This document shows positions 30,045-38,041 of a DNA stretch of 64,000 nucleotides, one piece after another. Numbering within the stretch: the first letter of the stretch is position 1; every line of letters starts with the position of its first letter. Source of the DNA: Streptomyces sp. NBS 14/10 (lineage in GTDB: Bacteria; Actinomycetota; Actinomycetes; Streptomycetales; Streptomycetaceae); the NCBI RefSeq assembly GCF_002224125.1, contig NZ_NCSM01000059.1, forward strand, positions 1 to 64,000. Direction: 5' to 3'. Both the position numbers and the translations under genes were made by a program. The notes under the pieces were generated by a model. The model worked only from the letters and a program-made list of their open reading frames with translations. It was not told the DNA's origin and made no database searches.

Positions 30045-31478
30045 TCAGATGGACGCGTGCTTCTTGGTCGTGTCCACGCCGCCGCGCTGCTCCGGCACCG
30101 CCGGCTGAGCATCGTCGTCCGCGTCGTCCCCGCCGTGCGGCGAGTGGTCGTCGACGAGCGTCGTCTCGTCGAACGGCAGCCGACCGGCGAGCACTTCCTG
30201 CATGCGCTCCTTGTCGATCTCCTTGGTCCAGGTGCCGACCAGGACGGTGGCGACCGCGTTGCCCGCGAAGTTGGTGACCGCGCGCGCCTCGCTCATGAAG
30301 CGGTCGATGCCGACGATCAGACCGACGCCGTCCACCAGGTCCGGCCGGTGCGACTGGAGACCGCCGGCCAGCGTGGCCATGCCCGCGCCGGTCACGCCCG
30401 CCGCGCCCTTCGACGCGATGATCATGAACGCCAGCAGGGATATCTGCTCGCCGAGCGAGAGCGGGTTGTCCATGGCCTCCGCGATGAACAGCGAGGACAT
30501 GGTCAGGTAGATCGCGGTGCCGTCCAGGTTGAAGGAGTAGCCGGTCGGCACGGTGATGCCCACGACGGGCTGGCTGACGCCCGCGTGCTCCATCTTGGCG
30601 ATCAGGCGCGGCAGCGCGGACTCCGAGGACGAGGTCGACACGATCAGCAGGAACTCGCGCGCCAGGTACTTCAGCAGCGAGAAGATGCTCACGCCGGCGA
30701 CCAGCCGCAGGATCGTGCCGAGCACGAGGAACACGAACAGCGCACAGGTGATGTAGAAGCCGATCATGATGACGGCGAGCGACTTCAGCGCGTCCACGCC
30801 CGTCTCGCCGACCACCGCCGCGATCGCGCCGAAGGCACCCACCGGCGCCGCCCACATGATCATGGACAGCACGCGGAACACCAGCCGCTGGATGTGGCCG
30901 ATCCCGCGCAGGATCGGCTCGCCGCTCTTGCCCATGGCCTGCAGCGCGAAGCCGACCAGCAGCGCGATCAGCAGGGTCTGCAGCACCTCGGGAACGGTGA
31001 AGGCGGAGACGAGCGTGGTCGGGATGATGCCGAGCAGGAAGTCCGGAAGGGACTCGCTGACGGCGTTCTTGGCCTGACCCTGTCCGGCCTGGGCCACCTC
31101 GTTGGTCAGGTGCAGCCCGCTGCCCGGCTCGATGATGTTGCCGACGACCAGGCCGATGGCGAGGGCGACGGTCGACATCAGCAGGAAGTAGCCGAGCGCC
31201 AGGCCACCGACCTTGCCGACCTTCGCGGCCTTCCGCACCGAGCCGACGCCGAGCACGATCGTGCAGAAGATGATCGGCGAGATCATCATCTTGATGAGAT
31301 TCACAAAGCCGGTGCCGATCGGCTTCAGCTCGACGGCCGTGTCGGGGGCGACGAAGCCCACCAGGATGCCGAGCGCCACCGCGGCGATCACCGCGAGGTA
31401 GAGGAAGTGAATCCGGTCCTTCTTCGGCCGCCCGGCATCCGTACCCACGGAATCCGGCGGCGAGGTCTGCGCAGCCAC
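30045..31478 (-). CDS. dctA: DctA-type C4-dicarboxylate (dicarboxylate/amino acid:cation) symporter
   Basis: A 477-residue inner-membrane carrier of the DAACS family. GTG 31478 has a strong AAGGAGG seven bases upstream; the frame is open much further but that part overlaps the sensor kinase. Family motifs are clear: the Ser-rich hairpin STSSSESALPRLI, GYSFNLDGTAIYLTM (FNLDGT in place of the usual FNMDGT), SKGAAGVTGAGM, and GIDRFMSEARAVTNFAGN. A His/Asp-rich cytoplasmic tail ends the protein. It should import fumarate, succinate, malate or related acids with protons or sodium. The divergent sensor-regulator pair next to it is the expected controller, and a CRP-like site lies between them. Confidence 0.92.
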   Translation of the reverse strand: MAAQTSPPDSVGTDAGRPKKDRIHFLYLAVIAAVALGILVGFVAPDTAVELKPIGTGFVNLIKMMISPIIFCTIVLGVGSVRKAAKVGKVGGLALGYFLLMSTVALAIGLVVGNIIEPGSGLHLTNEVAQAGQGQAKNAVSESLPDFLLGIIPTTLVSAFTVPEVLQTLLIALLVGFALQAMGKSGEPILRGIGHIQRLVFRVLSMIMWAAPVGAFGAIAAVVGETGVDALKSLAVIMIGFYITCALFVFLVLGTILRLVAGVSIFSLLKYLAREFLLIVSTSSSESALPRLIAKMEHAGVSQPVVGITVPTGYSFNLDGTAIYLTMSSLFIAEAMDNPLSLGEQISLLAFMIIASKGAAGVTGAGMATLAGGLQSHRPDLVDGVGLIVGIDRFMSEARAVTNFAGNAVATVLVGTWTKEIDKERMQEVLAGRLPFDETTLVDDHSPHGGDDADDDAQPAVPEQRGGVDTTKKHASI

Positions 31479-31578
31479 GGTGCTGCCTCCTTCTGATCTG
31501 CCGCCCAGCTGTCCCGGCTGATGCGTCGTGCGGCTCGCACTTCGCCCTGGACGGTCCCGAGGACTATGCACCCCGCCT

Positions 31579-31617
31579 GTGATGGCGGTCACCCTTCCGT
31601 TCATTTCGTTCACGAAA
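31579..31617. promoter_or_regulatory. CRP-like site and adjacent palindrome between dctA and its two-component system
   Basis: GTGA (31579-31582), six bases, TCAC (31589-31592): an exact match to the GTGA-N6-TCAC pattern of actinobacterial CRP. A second palindrome, TTTCGT-TC-ACGAAA, is at 31604-31617. Both lie about 100-140 bases upstream of the dctA start and 24-62 bases upstream of the sensor kinase start, so they could serve either or both genes. The second is a candidate for the cognate response regulator. Confidence 0.5.
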
Positions 31618-31640
31618 CGGCCATGTGCACACTGTGTGGC

Positions 31641-33392
31641 ATGCGCGTCCCCCGTCCCCGGAGTCTGGCAGGCCAGCTGTTCGCCATGCAGGTGGTCCTG
31701 GTCGCCGTCGTGGTCGTCGGGTGCGCGGTCTTCTCGTACGTCACCGGCCGGAGCCAGGCGGAGGAGTCCGCGCGCCGCCAGGCCACCGCCGCCGCGACCG
31801 CCGTCGCCGACTCGCCGGCCGTCGCCGAGGCCGTACGGTCCGACGACCCCACCGCCCGGCTCCAGCCGTACGCGGAGCAGGTGCGCCACGACACCGGTGT
31901 CGCCTTCGTCACCATCATGAATACCCGGGGCATCCGCTGGACCCACCCCGACCCGGCCCGTATAGGGGAGAAGTTCCTCGGCAACACCGGGCCCGCGCTG
32001 CACGGCCGGATCTTCGACGAGACGTACACCGGCACCCTGGGCGCGTCCGTACGCGTGGTGGCCCCGGTGCGCGACGCACGGGCCGGGGGCAAGATCACCG
32101 CGCTGGTCAGCGCGGGCATCACCGTCGACACCATCAGCGCGCAGGTGCGCCGCCAGATGCTGGCGCTGTTCGTCGTCGCGTTCGCCGCGCTGGCGATCGG
32201 CGGCATCGGCACCTATGTCATCAACGCCCGGCTGCGCCGCCATACCCACGGTATGAACGCCGGCGAGCTGAGCCGGATGCACGACTACCACCAGGCCGCG
32301 CTGCACGCCGTACGCGAGGGGCTGCTGATGCTCGACGGGCGACGGCGGATCGCGCTGATCAACGACGCCGGGCGGGAACTGCTCGGCCTGTCCGACAACT
32401 CGGTGAACTCCGTCGGCCGCTACGTCTCCGACCTCGGCCTGCCCCCGTCGCTGACCGGCGCCCTGCTGGCCGCCGAGCCGCGGGTGGACGAGCTGCATCT
32501 GACCGCCCAGCGGGTCCTGGTCGTCAACACCTCCCCGGTCAGCAGCGGAGAGCAGCGCGGCACGGTCGTCACCCTGCGCGACCACACCGAACTCCAGGCG
32601 CTGTCGGGCGAGTTGGATTCCGTACGCGGCTTCGCCGAGGCCCTGCGCTCCCAGGCGCACGAGGCCGCCAACCGGCTGCACACCGTCGTCTCGCTGATCG
32701 AGCTGGGGCGGGCCGAGGAGGCGGTCGACTTCGCGACCGCCGAACTGGAGCTGGCACAGGCGCTGACCGACCAGGTGGTGGGGGCCGTCGCCGAACCGGT
32801 GCTGGCCGCCCTGCTGCTGGGCAAGGCCGCCCAGGCCAATGAGCGCGGCGTGGAGCTCGTCCTCGCCCCCGACACCCGTATCGACGACGGGCTGCTGCCG
32901 CCCGGCCTCCCGACCCGCGACCTGGTCACGATCTTCGGCAACCTCATCGACAACGCGACGGACGCCGCCGCCGAGGGCGTCGGCCGCGGCGCGGCCCGCA
33001 GCGCCCGCGTCACGGTCACCGCGCGCGCTGTCACCGACGAGCTGACGCTGCGGGTGAGCGATACGGGCGCCGGGCTTGACCCGGCGACGGCCGAGGCGGC
33101 CTTCGGGCGCGGCTGGAGCACCAAGTCCGCGGGGCGGGGGCTGGGGCTCGCCCTCGTACAGCAGGCGGTGCGGCGCAATTCCGGCACGGTCGAGGTGTCC
33201 CGGACGCCGGACGGCGGCGCGGAGTTCACGGTCCGGATGCCGCTGACAGAAGCGGCGCTCGCAGAACCGGGGACCCCCCTCACAAAAGCCATCCCGAAGC
33301 AGCCCACCCCACAGGAACCCGCCCCACAGGAACCCACCCCGCAGGAACCCGCCCAAGAGCCACCCGCCCAAGAAGAGGAACCCGCCCGATGA
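31641..33392 (+). CDS. CitA/DcuS-family sensor histidine kinase
   Basis: A 583-residue membrane sensor. Topology: helix at about 10-35 (LFAMQVVLVAVVVVGCAVF), an extracytoplasmic Cache-like domain (about 40-170) with the family ligand-pocket motif VAFVTIMNTRGIRWTHPDP, a second helix (about 177-197), a PAS domain (to about 315), a Spo0B-type helix pair with the phospho-acceptor His in LRSQAHEAANRLHTVVSLIE, and the ATPase domain (GNLIDNATDAA, SDTGAGL, GRGLGLALV). A Pro/Gln/Glu repeat (about 30 residues, unit TPQEPA) ends the protein. By analogy with DcuS, CitA and DctB it senses an external di- or tricarboxylate. The stop overlaps the regulator start by four bases. ATG 31623 is an alternative start; neither has a clear ribosome binding site. 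Confidence 0.9.
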   Translation: MRVPRPRSLAGQLFAMQVVLVAVVVVGCAVFSYVTGRSQAEESARRQATAAATAVADSPAVAEAVRSDDPTARLQPYAEQVRHDTGVAFVTIMNTRGIRWTHPDPARIGEKFLGNTGPALHGRIFDETYTGTLGASVRVVAPVRDARAGGKITALVSAGITVDTISAQVRRQMLALFVVAFAALAIGGIGTYVINARLRRHTHGMNAGELSRMHDYHQAALHAVREGLLMLDGRRRIALINDAGRELLGLSDNSVNSVGRYVSDLGLPPSLTGALLAAEPRVDELHLTAQRVLVVNTSPVSSGEQRGTVVTLRDHTELQALSGELDSVRGFAEALRSQAHEAANRLHTVVSLIELGRAEEAVDFATAELELAQALTDQVVGAVAEPVLAALLLGKAAQANERGVELVLAPDTRIDDGLLPPGLPTRDLVTIFGNLIDNATDAAAEGVGRGAARSARVTVTARAVTDELTLRVSDTGAGLDPATAEAAFGRGWSTKSAGRGLGLALVQQAVRRNSGTVEVSRTPDGGAEFTVRMPLTEAALAEPGTPLTKAIPKQPTPQEPAPQEPTPQEPAQEPPAQEEEPAR

Positions 33393-34102
33393 GCCCGAGC
33401 CCGTCGCAGGGGAACCCGGCGCGGCCCGCCCCGATACGGGTCCTCGTCGTCGAGGACGACCCGGTCGCCGCGGACGCGCACCGGATGTATGTGGAGCGGG
33501 TCCCCGGCTTCTCGGTCGTCGGCGTGGCGCGGACGCGCGGCGACGCGCAGCGCCTGCTGGAGCGCACCCCCGCCGATCTGTTGCTCCTGGACCTGTATTT
33601 GCCCGATGGACATGGTCTGCAGCTGCTCCGGGCGCTGCGTGCGACAGGTCACACCGCGGATGTGATCGCGGTCACCTCGGCCCGTGACCTGGCGGTGGTC
33701 CGCGAGGGCGTCTCGCTCGGGGTGGTGCAGTACGTACTCAAGCCGTTCACATTCGCAACGCTTCGGGACCGGCTGCTGCGCTACGCGGAATTCCGCGCCA
33801 GCGTGGGCGAGGCCAGCGGCCAGGACGAGGTGGACCGCGCACTGGCCGCGCTGCGCGCACCCCAGCCGGCCGAGCTGCCGAAGGGGCTGACCCCGGCCAC
33901 CCTCCAGGCCGTGACCGACACCCTGCGCGCCGCCGACGAGGGGATCTCCGCCGCGGCGACGGCGGAGGCGGTGGGGATCTCGCGGATCACCGCGCGCCGC
34001 TATCTGGAGCACCTGGTCGACGCGGGGCGCGCGGCGCGGGCGCCGCAGTACGGGCAGGTCGGCCGCCCGGAGCTGGTCTACCGCTGGCTGACGGCCGGCT
34101 GA
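33389..34102 (+). CDS. CitB/DcuR-family response regulator
   Basis: A 237-residue response regulator. The receiver domain (about residues 16-135) has the acidic pair VVEDDPVAAD, phosphorylation Asp in LLLLDLYLPDGHG, Thr in IAVTSARD and Lys in VLKPFTFATLRDRL. The output half has a winged helix (AAATAEAVGISRITARRYLEH) typical of CitB/DcuR-type regulators. It is coupled to the upstream kinase by an ATGA overlap, and the pair lies divergent to dctA, so it most likely activates dctA in response to an external carboxylate. Confidence 0.92.
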   Translation: MSPSPSQGNPARPAPIRVLVVEDDPVAADAHRMYVERVPGFSVVGVARTRGDAQRLLERTPADLLLLDLYLPDGHGLQLLRALRATGHTADVIAVTSARDLAVVREGVSLGVVQYVLKPFTFATLRDRLLRYAEFRASVGEASGQDEVDRALAALRAPQPAELPKGLTPATLQAVTDTLRAADEGISAAATAEAVGISRITARRYLEHLVDAGRAARAPQYGQVGRPELVYRWLTAG

Positions 34103-34131
34103 CCGCGGACCGACCACTGACCGACAGGGCA

Positions 34132-34148
34132 ATAGGAAACTTTCCTAT
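34132..34148. promoter_or_regulatory. Palindromic operator upstream of the GH18 chitinase
   Basis: Perfect palindrome ATAGGAAACTTTCCTAT, 97 bases upstream of the chitinase start. GGAAA-N-TTTCC palindromes are found upstream of Streptomyces chitin- and chitosan-degrading enzyme genes, and a ROK-family repressor of the CsnR type is a likely binder; that link is from memory and is unverified here. Confidence 0.6.
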
Positions 34149-34244
34149 CCACCATCTTGTCGGCGCGGCGACGGCTCGCTAGGTTCACAGCCGCAACCCC
34201 CACGTCGCCTCCTTCCCAACCCCCCTCAGGAGGACCACACCGCC

Positions 34245-35270
34245 ATGAAGATGTCCAAGGGTTCCAAGCGCACCCGCAGACTCGCCCTCACCGCGACCTG
34301 CGCGCTGATAGCCACGGGCGGAGCGGCGACCCTCGTCGCCACCTCCGCCCAGGCCACCCCGACCACCCCGAAAGCGACCGCCGCCGCCAGCGGCCAGACC
34401 GGCCCGTACCTCTACCTGGGCTGGGGCAGCCCGCCCAAGGCCACCGATGTGATGTCGGCCACCGGCACCACCCAGTTCACGATGGCCTTCATCCTCTCGG
34501 ACGGCGGCTGCAACCCGAAGTGGGACGGCTCCCGCGCGCTCACCGGCGGCAACGACCAGTCGACGATCAACTCCATACGCTCGGCCGGCGGCGATGTCAC
34601 GGTGTCCTTCGGCGGCTGGAGCGGTAACAAGCTCGGCGAGAAGTGCTCCTCCGCCTCCGCGCTGGCGGGCGCGTACCAGAAGGTGATCGACGCCTACAAG
34701 CTCAAGTCGATCGACATCGACATCGAGGCGAGCGAGTTCGAGAACGCGACGGTCCGGCAGCGGGTGATCGACGCACTGAAGATCGTCAAGCAGAAGAACA
34801 GCGGCATCAAGGTGTACGTCACCTTCGGCACGACCACCAGCGGCCCCGACTCCAACGGCAAGGACCTCGTCAAGCGCGGCGCCGCGTCCGGCGTCGACGT
34901 GGACGGCTGGGCGGTCATGCCGTTCGACTTCGGCCAGGGCTCCGTGGACATGGCGGCGGCCACCAAGTCGGCGGTCGACGGGCTGAAGAACACGGTCGCG
35001 AGCGCGTACGGGCTGTCCTCCGACGACGCGTACCGCAAGGTCGGTTTCTCCTCCATGAACGGCAAGACCGATGTCGCGGGCGAGACGGTCACCCTCGACA
35101 ACTTCAAGTCCGTGGTCTCGTACGCCAAGAGCCACCACCTGGCCCGGGTCAGCTTCTGGTCGCTCAACCGCGACCGCAAGTGCGGCTCCGGCGGGGACGC
35201 GGACGCGTGCAGCGGCATCGACCAGGGGACGTACGACTTCACCAAGGTGCTGGCGGGCTACACCGGCTGA
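34245..35270 (+). CDS. Secreted GH18 chitinase
   Basis: A 341-residue secreted single-domain chitinase. CAGGAGG stands about ten bases before ATG 34245. The signal peptide has a Lys/Arg-rich start (KMSKGSKRTRRLAL) and is cleaved near AQA-TP. The GH18 barrel shows SFGGWSG for the SxGG motif and SIDIDIEASEFE for the DxxDxDxE motif, with the catalytic Glu and the two preceding Asp kept but the first Asp of the motif replaced. Related small bacterial chitinases have no binding module, as here. It would cleave chitin by the substrate-assisted retaining mechanism. A palindromic operator lies upstream. Confidence 0.9.
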   Translation: MKMSKGSKRTRRLALTATCALIATGGAATLVATSAQATPTTPKATAAASGQTGPYLYLGWGSPPKATDVMSATGTTQFTMAFILSDGGCNPKWDGSRALTGGNDQSTINSIRSAGGDVTVSFGGWSGNKLGEKCSSASALAGAYQKVIDAYKLKSIDIDIEASEFENATVRQRVIDALKIVKQKNSGIKVYVTFGTTTSGPDSNGKDLVKRGAASGVDVDGWAVMPFDFGQGSVDMAAATKSAVDGLKNTVASAYGLSSDDAYRKVGFSSMNGKTDVAGETVTLDNFKSVVSYAKSHHLARVSFWSLNRDRKCGSGGDADACSGIDQGTYDFTKVLAGYTG

Positions 35271-35321
35271 CGGCCACCCATCGCTGAGCCTCCGAGCTGA
35301 CGTTCGATCAAGGGCGTTCCT

Positions 35322-35362
35322 GGTCAAGGGGATTGACCTTGACTCGGACCCAACCGTACGGT
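35322..35362 (+). promoter_or_regulatory. Promoter with inverted repeat for the sugar ABC transporter
   Basis: GGTCAA (35322-35327) and TTGACC (35333-35338) form an inverted repeat whose right arm doubles as a -35 box; TACGGT (35357-35362) is 18 bases downstream as -10. A repressor on the inverted repeat would block the promoter. The lipoprotein start is 39 bases after the -10. Confidence 0.45.
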
Positions 35363-35400
35363 CGGGCCGCAGCCCAGAGGCCAGCAAGGAGGTCGTGCCA

Positions 35401-36762
35401 GTGCGCCCCACCGCCCCACTGATCCTCACAGCCGCCACCCTCGTCGCCGCCGCAGGACTCACCGCCTGCGGCGGCGGCTCGGGAAGCGACCCGGACACGG
35501 TCAAGATCGCTTACAACCGCAGCACCGACAACAAGATCAGATTCAAGGACAACTTCCTGGCCGGAGTGAAAAAAGAGTTCGAGAAGGCGAACCCCGGCAA
35601 GAAGGTCAAACTGATCCCGATCCAGGCCCAGGACAACGACTACGCCACCAAGGTCCAGCAGATGATGCGGTCCCCCAAGACCGCGCCCGACCTGGTCTAC
35701 GAGGACACCTTCCGGATCAACTCCGACATCACGGCGGGCTATCTGCGCCCCCTCGACGACTATCTGGCCAAGTGGCAGACCTGGGACCAGTTCGTCGACA
35801 CCGCGAAGGCGGCGGCCAAGGCCGAGGACGGCAAAACGTACGGCATCCCGGACGGCACCGACACCCGCGGCCTGTGGTTCAACAAGGACATCTTCGCCAA
35901 GGCCGGGCTGCCGGCCGACTGGCAGCCGGGGAGCTGGGACGACATCCTCGCCGCGGCCCGCACGATCAAGAAGAAGGTCCCCGACGTCACCCCGCTCAAC
36001 GTCTACACCGGCAAGGCCCCTGGCGAGACCTCCGTGATGCAGGGCTTCGAGATGCTGGTGTACGGCACGGGCGAGAACCCGCTGTACGACCCGAAGGCGA
36101 AGAAGTGGGTCACCGGCGGCAAGGGGTTCGAGGACGCCCTCGGCTTCATCAAGACCGTCTACTCCGAGAAGCTGGGCCCCGACGTCTCCGACGCCCTCGA
36201 CCCCAACGTCGGCACCACCGTCTTCAGCGAATGGCTGCCCGAGGGCAAGCTCGCCATCGCCCTCGACGGCTCCTGGCTCGGCCAGAACTGGCTCAAGACC
36301 GGCGGCAAGCCATGGCCCGAATGGTCAAAGACTCTCGGCCAGGCCGCCATGCCCACCCAGAACGGCCAGGCGCCCGGCAAGGTCAGCATGTCCGGCGGCT
36401 GGACCTGGGCGATCACCGCCAAGTCCAAGAACCCCGACCTGGCCTGGAAGTTCATCGAGCAGATGCAGACCAAGAAGAACGCGGTCGAATGGTGCGTCGT
36501 CGACGCGCAGATCGCGGTCCGCAAGGACGTGGCGAAGGACCCGCGCTATCTGTCGGCCATGCCGGGCATCACCTTCTTCACCAACCTGGTGAAGTACACC
36601 CACTACCGGCCGGCGCTCCCCGTCTACCCCCAGGTCTCCACCGCGATCGGCGAGGCCATGGAGTCGGTGACCACGAGTGACACCTCCCCCGCCAAGGCGG
36701 CCAAGTCGTACGCCGACCAACTCAAGACGATCGCCGACGGCGCCACGGTGGCCAAGGACTGA
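35401..36762 (+). CDS. Sugar ABC transporter substrate-binding lipoprotein
   Basis: A 453-residue extracytoplasmic lipoprotein. GTG 35401 is eight bases after AAGGAGG (35386-35392); a GTG two codons earlier is too close. A lipoprotein signal ends in the lipobox LTAC, so Cys20 is lipidated. The mature part has the cluster B/MalE-type fold: TVKIAYNRSTDNKIRF, a hinge region APDLVYEDTF, WFNKDIFAKAGLPADW and SGGWTWAITAKSKNPDLAW. It binds an unknown saccharide and hands it to the two permeases; the ATPase is probably a shared MsiK-type protein since none is encoded here. Its stop overlaps the permease start by one base. Confidence 0.93.
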   Translation: MRPTAPLILTAATLVAAAGLTACGGGSGSDPDTVKIAYNRSTDNKIRFKDNFLAGVKKEFEKANPGKKVKLIPIQAQDNDYATKVQQMMRSPKTAPDLVYEDTFRINSDITAGYLRPLDDYLAKWQTWDQFVDTAKAAAKAEDGKTYGIPDGTDTRGLWFNKDIFAKAGLPADWQPGSWDDILAAARTIKKKVPDVTPLNVYTGKAPGETSVMQGFEMLVYGTGENPLYDPKAKKWVTGGKGFEDALGFIKTVYSEKLGPDVSDALDPNVGTTVFSEWLPEGKLAIALDGSWLGQNWLKTGGKPWPEWSKTLGQAAMPTQNGQAPGKVSMSGGWTWAITAKSKNPDLAWKFIEQMQTKKNAVEWCVVDAQIAVRKDVAKDPRYLSAMPGITFFTNLVKYTHYRPALPVYPQVSTAIGEAMESVTTSDTSPAKAAKSYADQLKTIADGATVAKD

Positions 36763-37670
36763 TGACAACCGCAACCAAGGTGGCGGCGGCCCCGGCCGCC
36801 CCCTCGCGCCCGAGACGCGGCCGCCCCCTGCGCTGGCTCCCGCTCGCCCCGGCGACGGTGCTCCTGCTGCTCTTCCTCGGCGGGCCGATCGGCTACTGCG
36901 TCTACATCGCCTTCACCAACATGCAGCTGACCGGCGCCGCCACCACGGACTTCGTCGGCCTCGACAACTTCCAACGCGCCTTCGAGGACGACAACTTCCG
37001 TAACGCGGTCATCCTCACCCTCGTCTTCACCCTGCTGTCCTCGCTCATCGGCCAGAACACCCTGGGGCTGGCCCTCGCCACCGCCATGCAGCGCGCCTCC
37101 AAGCCGGTACGGACCATCACCGGCTCGATCGTCATCGCGGCGTGGGTCGTGCCCGAGATCGTCGCGGGCTTTCTGCTGTACGCCTTCTTCCGCCGCGAGG
37201 GCACCCTCAACGCCATCCTGGACTGGCTCCACCTGCCGTCCCAGAACTGGCTCTACACCCTCCCCATCCTCGCCGTCTCCTTCGCCAACGTCTGGCGCGG
37301 CACGGCCTTCTCGATGCTCGTCTACTCCGCCGCGCTCTCCGAGATCCCCAAGGAGATCACCGAGGCCGCGGAGGTCGACGGCGCGAGTGGGCCGCGCCGC
37401 TTCTGGCACATCACCCTGCCGATGATCCGCCGCTCCATCGGCACGAACCTGATGCTCAACACGCTCCAGACGCTGTCCGTCTTCGGCCTCATCTGGGCCA
37501 TGACCCGAGGCGGCCCCGGCAACCGCAGCCAGACGCTGCCGGTCTTCATGTACGACCAGGCGTTCAACAAGTCGCTGATCGGCTACGGCACGGCGGTGGC
37601 GCTGCTGTTGCTGCTGGTGGGTGCGGTGTTCTCGCTGGTCTACCTGCGGCTGATGCGCGACGAGGTTTGA
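36762..37670 (+). CDS. Sugar ABC transporter permease, MalF-like
   Basis: A 302-residue membrane protein with six predicted helices. The EAA loop that contacts the ATPase is EAAEVDGASGPRRFWHITLP, near residue 205. The N-terminal basic stretch and LAPATVLLLLFLGGPIGYC helix are typical of the first permease of CUT1 systems. It is translationally coupled to the binding protein (TGATG). In this family the second permease normally follows within a few bases; here the stop codon TGA (37668-37670) is followed at once by DNA of a different locus, and the second permease is found at 52250. Confidence 0.93.
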   Translation: MTTATKVAAAPAAPSRPRRGRPLRWLPLAPATVLLLLFLGGPIGYCVYIAFTNMQLTGAATTDFVGLDNFQRAFEDDNFRNAVILTLVFTLLSSLIGQNTLGLALATAMQRASKPVRTITGSIVIAAWVVPEIVAGFLLYAFFRREGTLNAILDWLHLPSQNWLYTLPILAVSFANVWRGTAFSMLVYSAALSEIPKEITEAAEVDGASGPRRFWHITLPMIRRSIGTNLMLNTLQTLSVFGLIWAMTRGGPGNRSQTLPVFMYDQAFNKSLIGYGTAVALLLLLVGAVFSLVYLRLMRDEV

Positions 37671-37840
37671 ACGACGGCCTCCCGGAAAGCCACCCACGCG
37701 GCGGGCGCCACGCGCAGTATCGGGCCCTCGGGTCGCTTGGAGTCGCGTATCGCGACCGTGTCGGGGTGGTTGGTGGCCACCTCGACGCACTCTTCTGTTC
37801 CGTTGCTGTAGCTCGACTTGCGGAACTCAGGCGCGGCCAT
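37640..37840 (-). CDS. DUF397 protein, C-terminus altered at a junction
   Basis: A 66-residue DUF397 protein (FRKSSYSNGTEECVEVATN, IRDSK, LRVAPAAWVAFREAVV). It is nearly identical to the next gene over codons 5-55, but where that copy ends in KALPEEV this one reads QTSSRISRR because its frame enters the 3' end of the permease gene on the other strand. The native last residues and stop codon are missing. DUF397 proteins partner with XRE-DUF5753 regulators. Whether this version is functional is unclear. Gap to the second copy is three bases. Confidence 0.8.
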   Translation of the reverse strand: MAAPEFRKSSYSNGTEECVEVATNHPDTVAIRDSKRPEGPILRVAPAAWVAFREAVVQTSSRISRR

Positions 37841-37843
37841 CCG

Positions 37844-38038
37844 TCACACCTCTTCGGGGAGTGCTTTCACGACGGCCTCCTGGAAGGCCACCCACGCGGC
37901 CGGCGCCACGTGGAGTATCGGGCCCTCAGGGTGCTTGGAGTCGCGTATCGCGACCGTGTCAGGGTGGTTGGTGGCCACCTCAACGCATTCGCGGTCACCG
38001 TTGCTGCGACTCGACTTCCGGAACTCAAAGGCGGTCAT
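37844..38038 (-). CDS. DUF397 protein
   Basis: A 64-residue protein with the full DUF397 pattern: FEFRKSSRSNGDRECVEVAT, IRDSKHPEGPILHVAPAAW and FQEAVVKALPEEV. It lies three bases downstream of the XRE gene on the same strand and immediately upstream of an almost identical copy, a recent tandem duplication. In Streptomyces such small acidic proteins are the third element of whiJ-like loci, believed to modulate the XRE regulator. Confidence 0.92.
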   Translation of the reverse strand: MTAFEFRKSSRSNGDRECVEVATNHPDTVAIRDSKHPEGPILHVAPAAWVAFQEAVVKALPEEV

Positions 38039-38041
38039 CTC

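Noticed and set aside
31479..33371. An N-terminal extension of the dctA reading frame by more than 600 codons
   Set aside because: It is antisense to the sensor kinase; the strong AAGGAGG before GTG 31478 and the family start point define the real gene.
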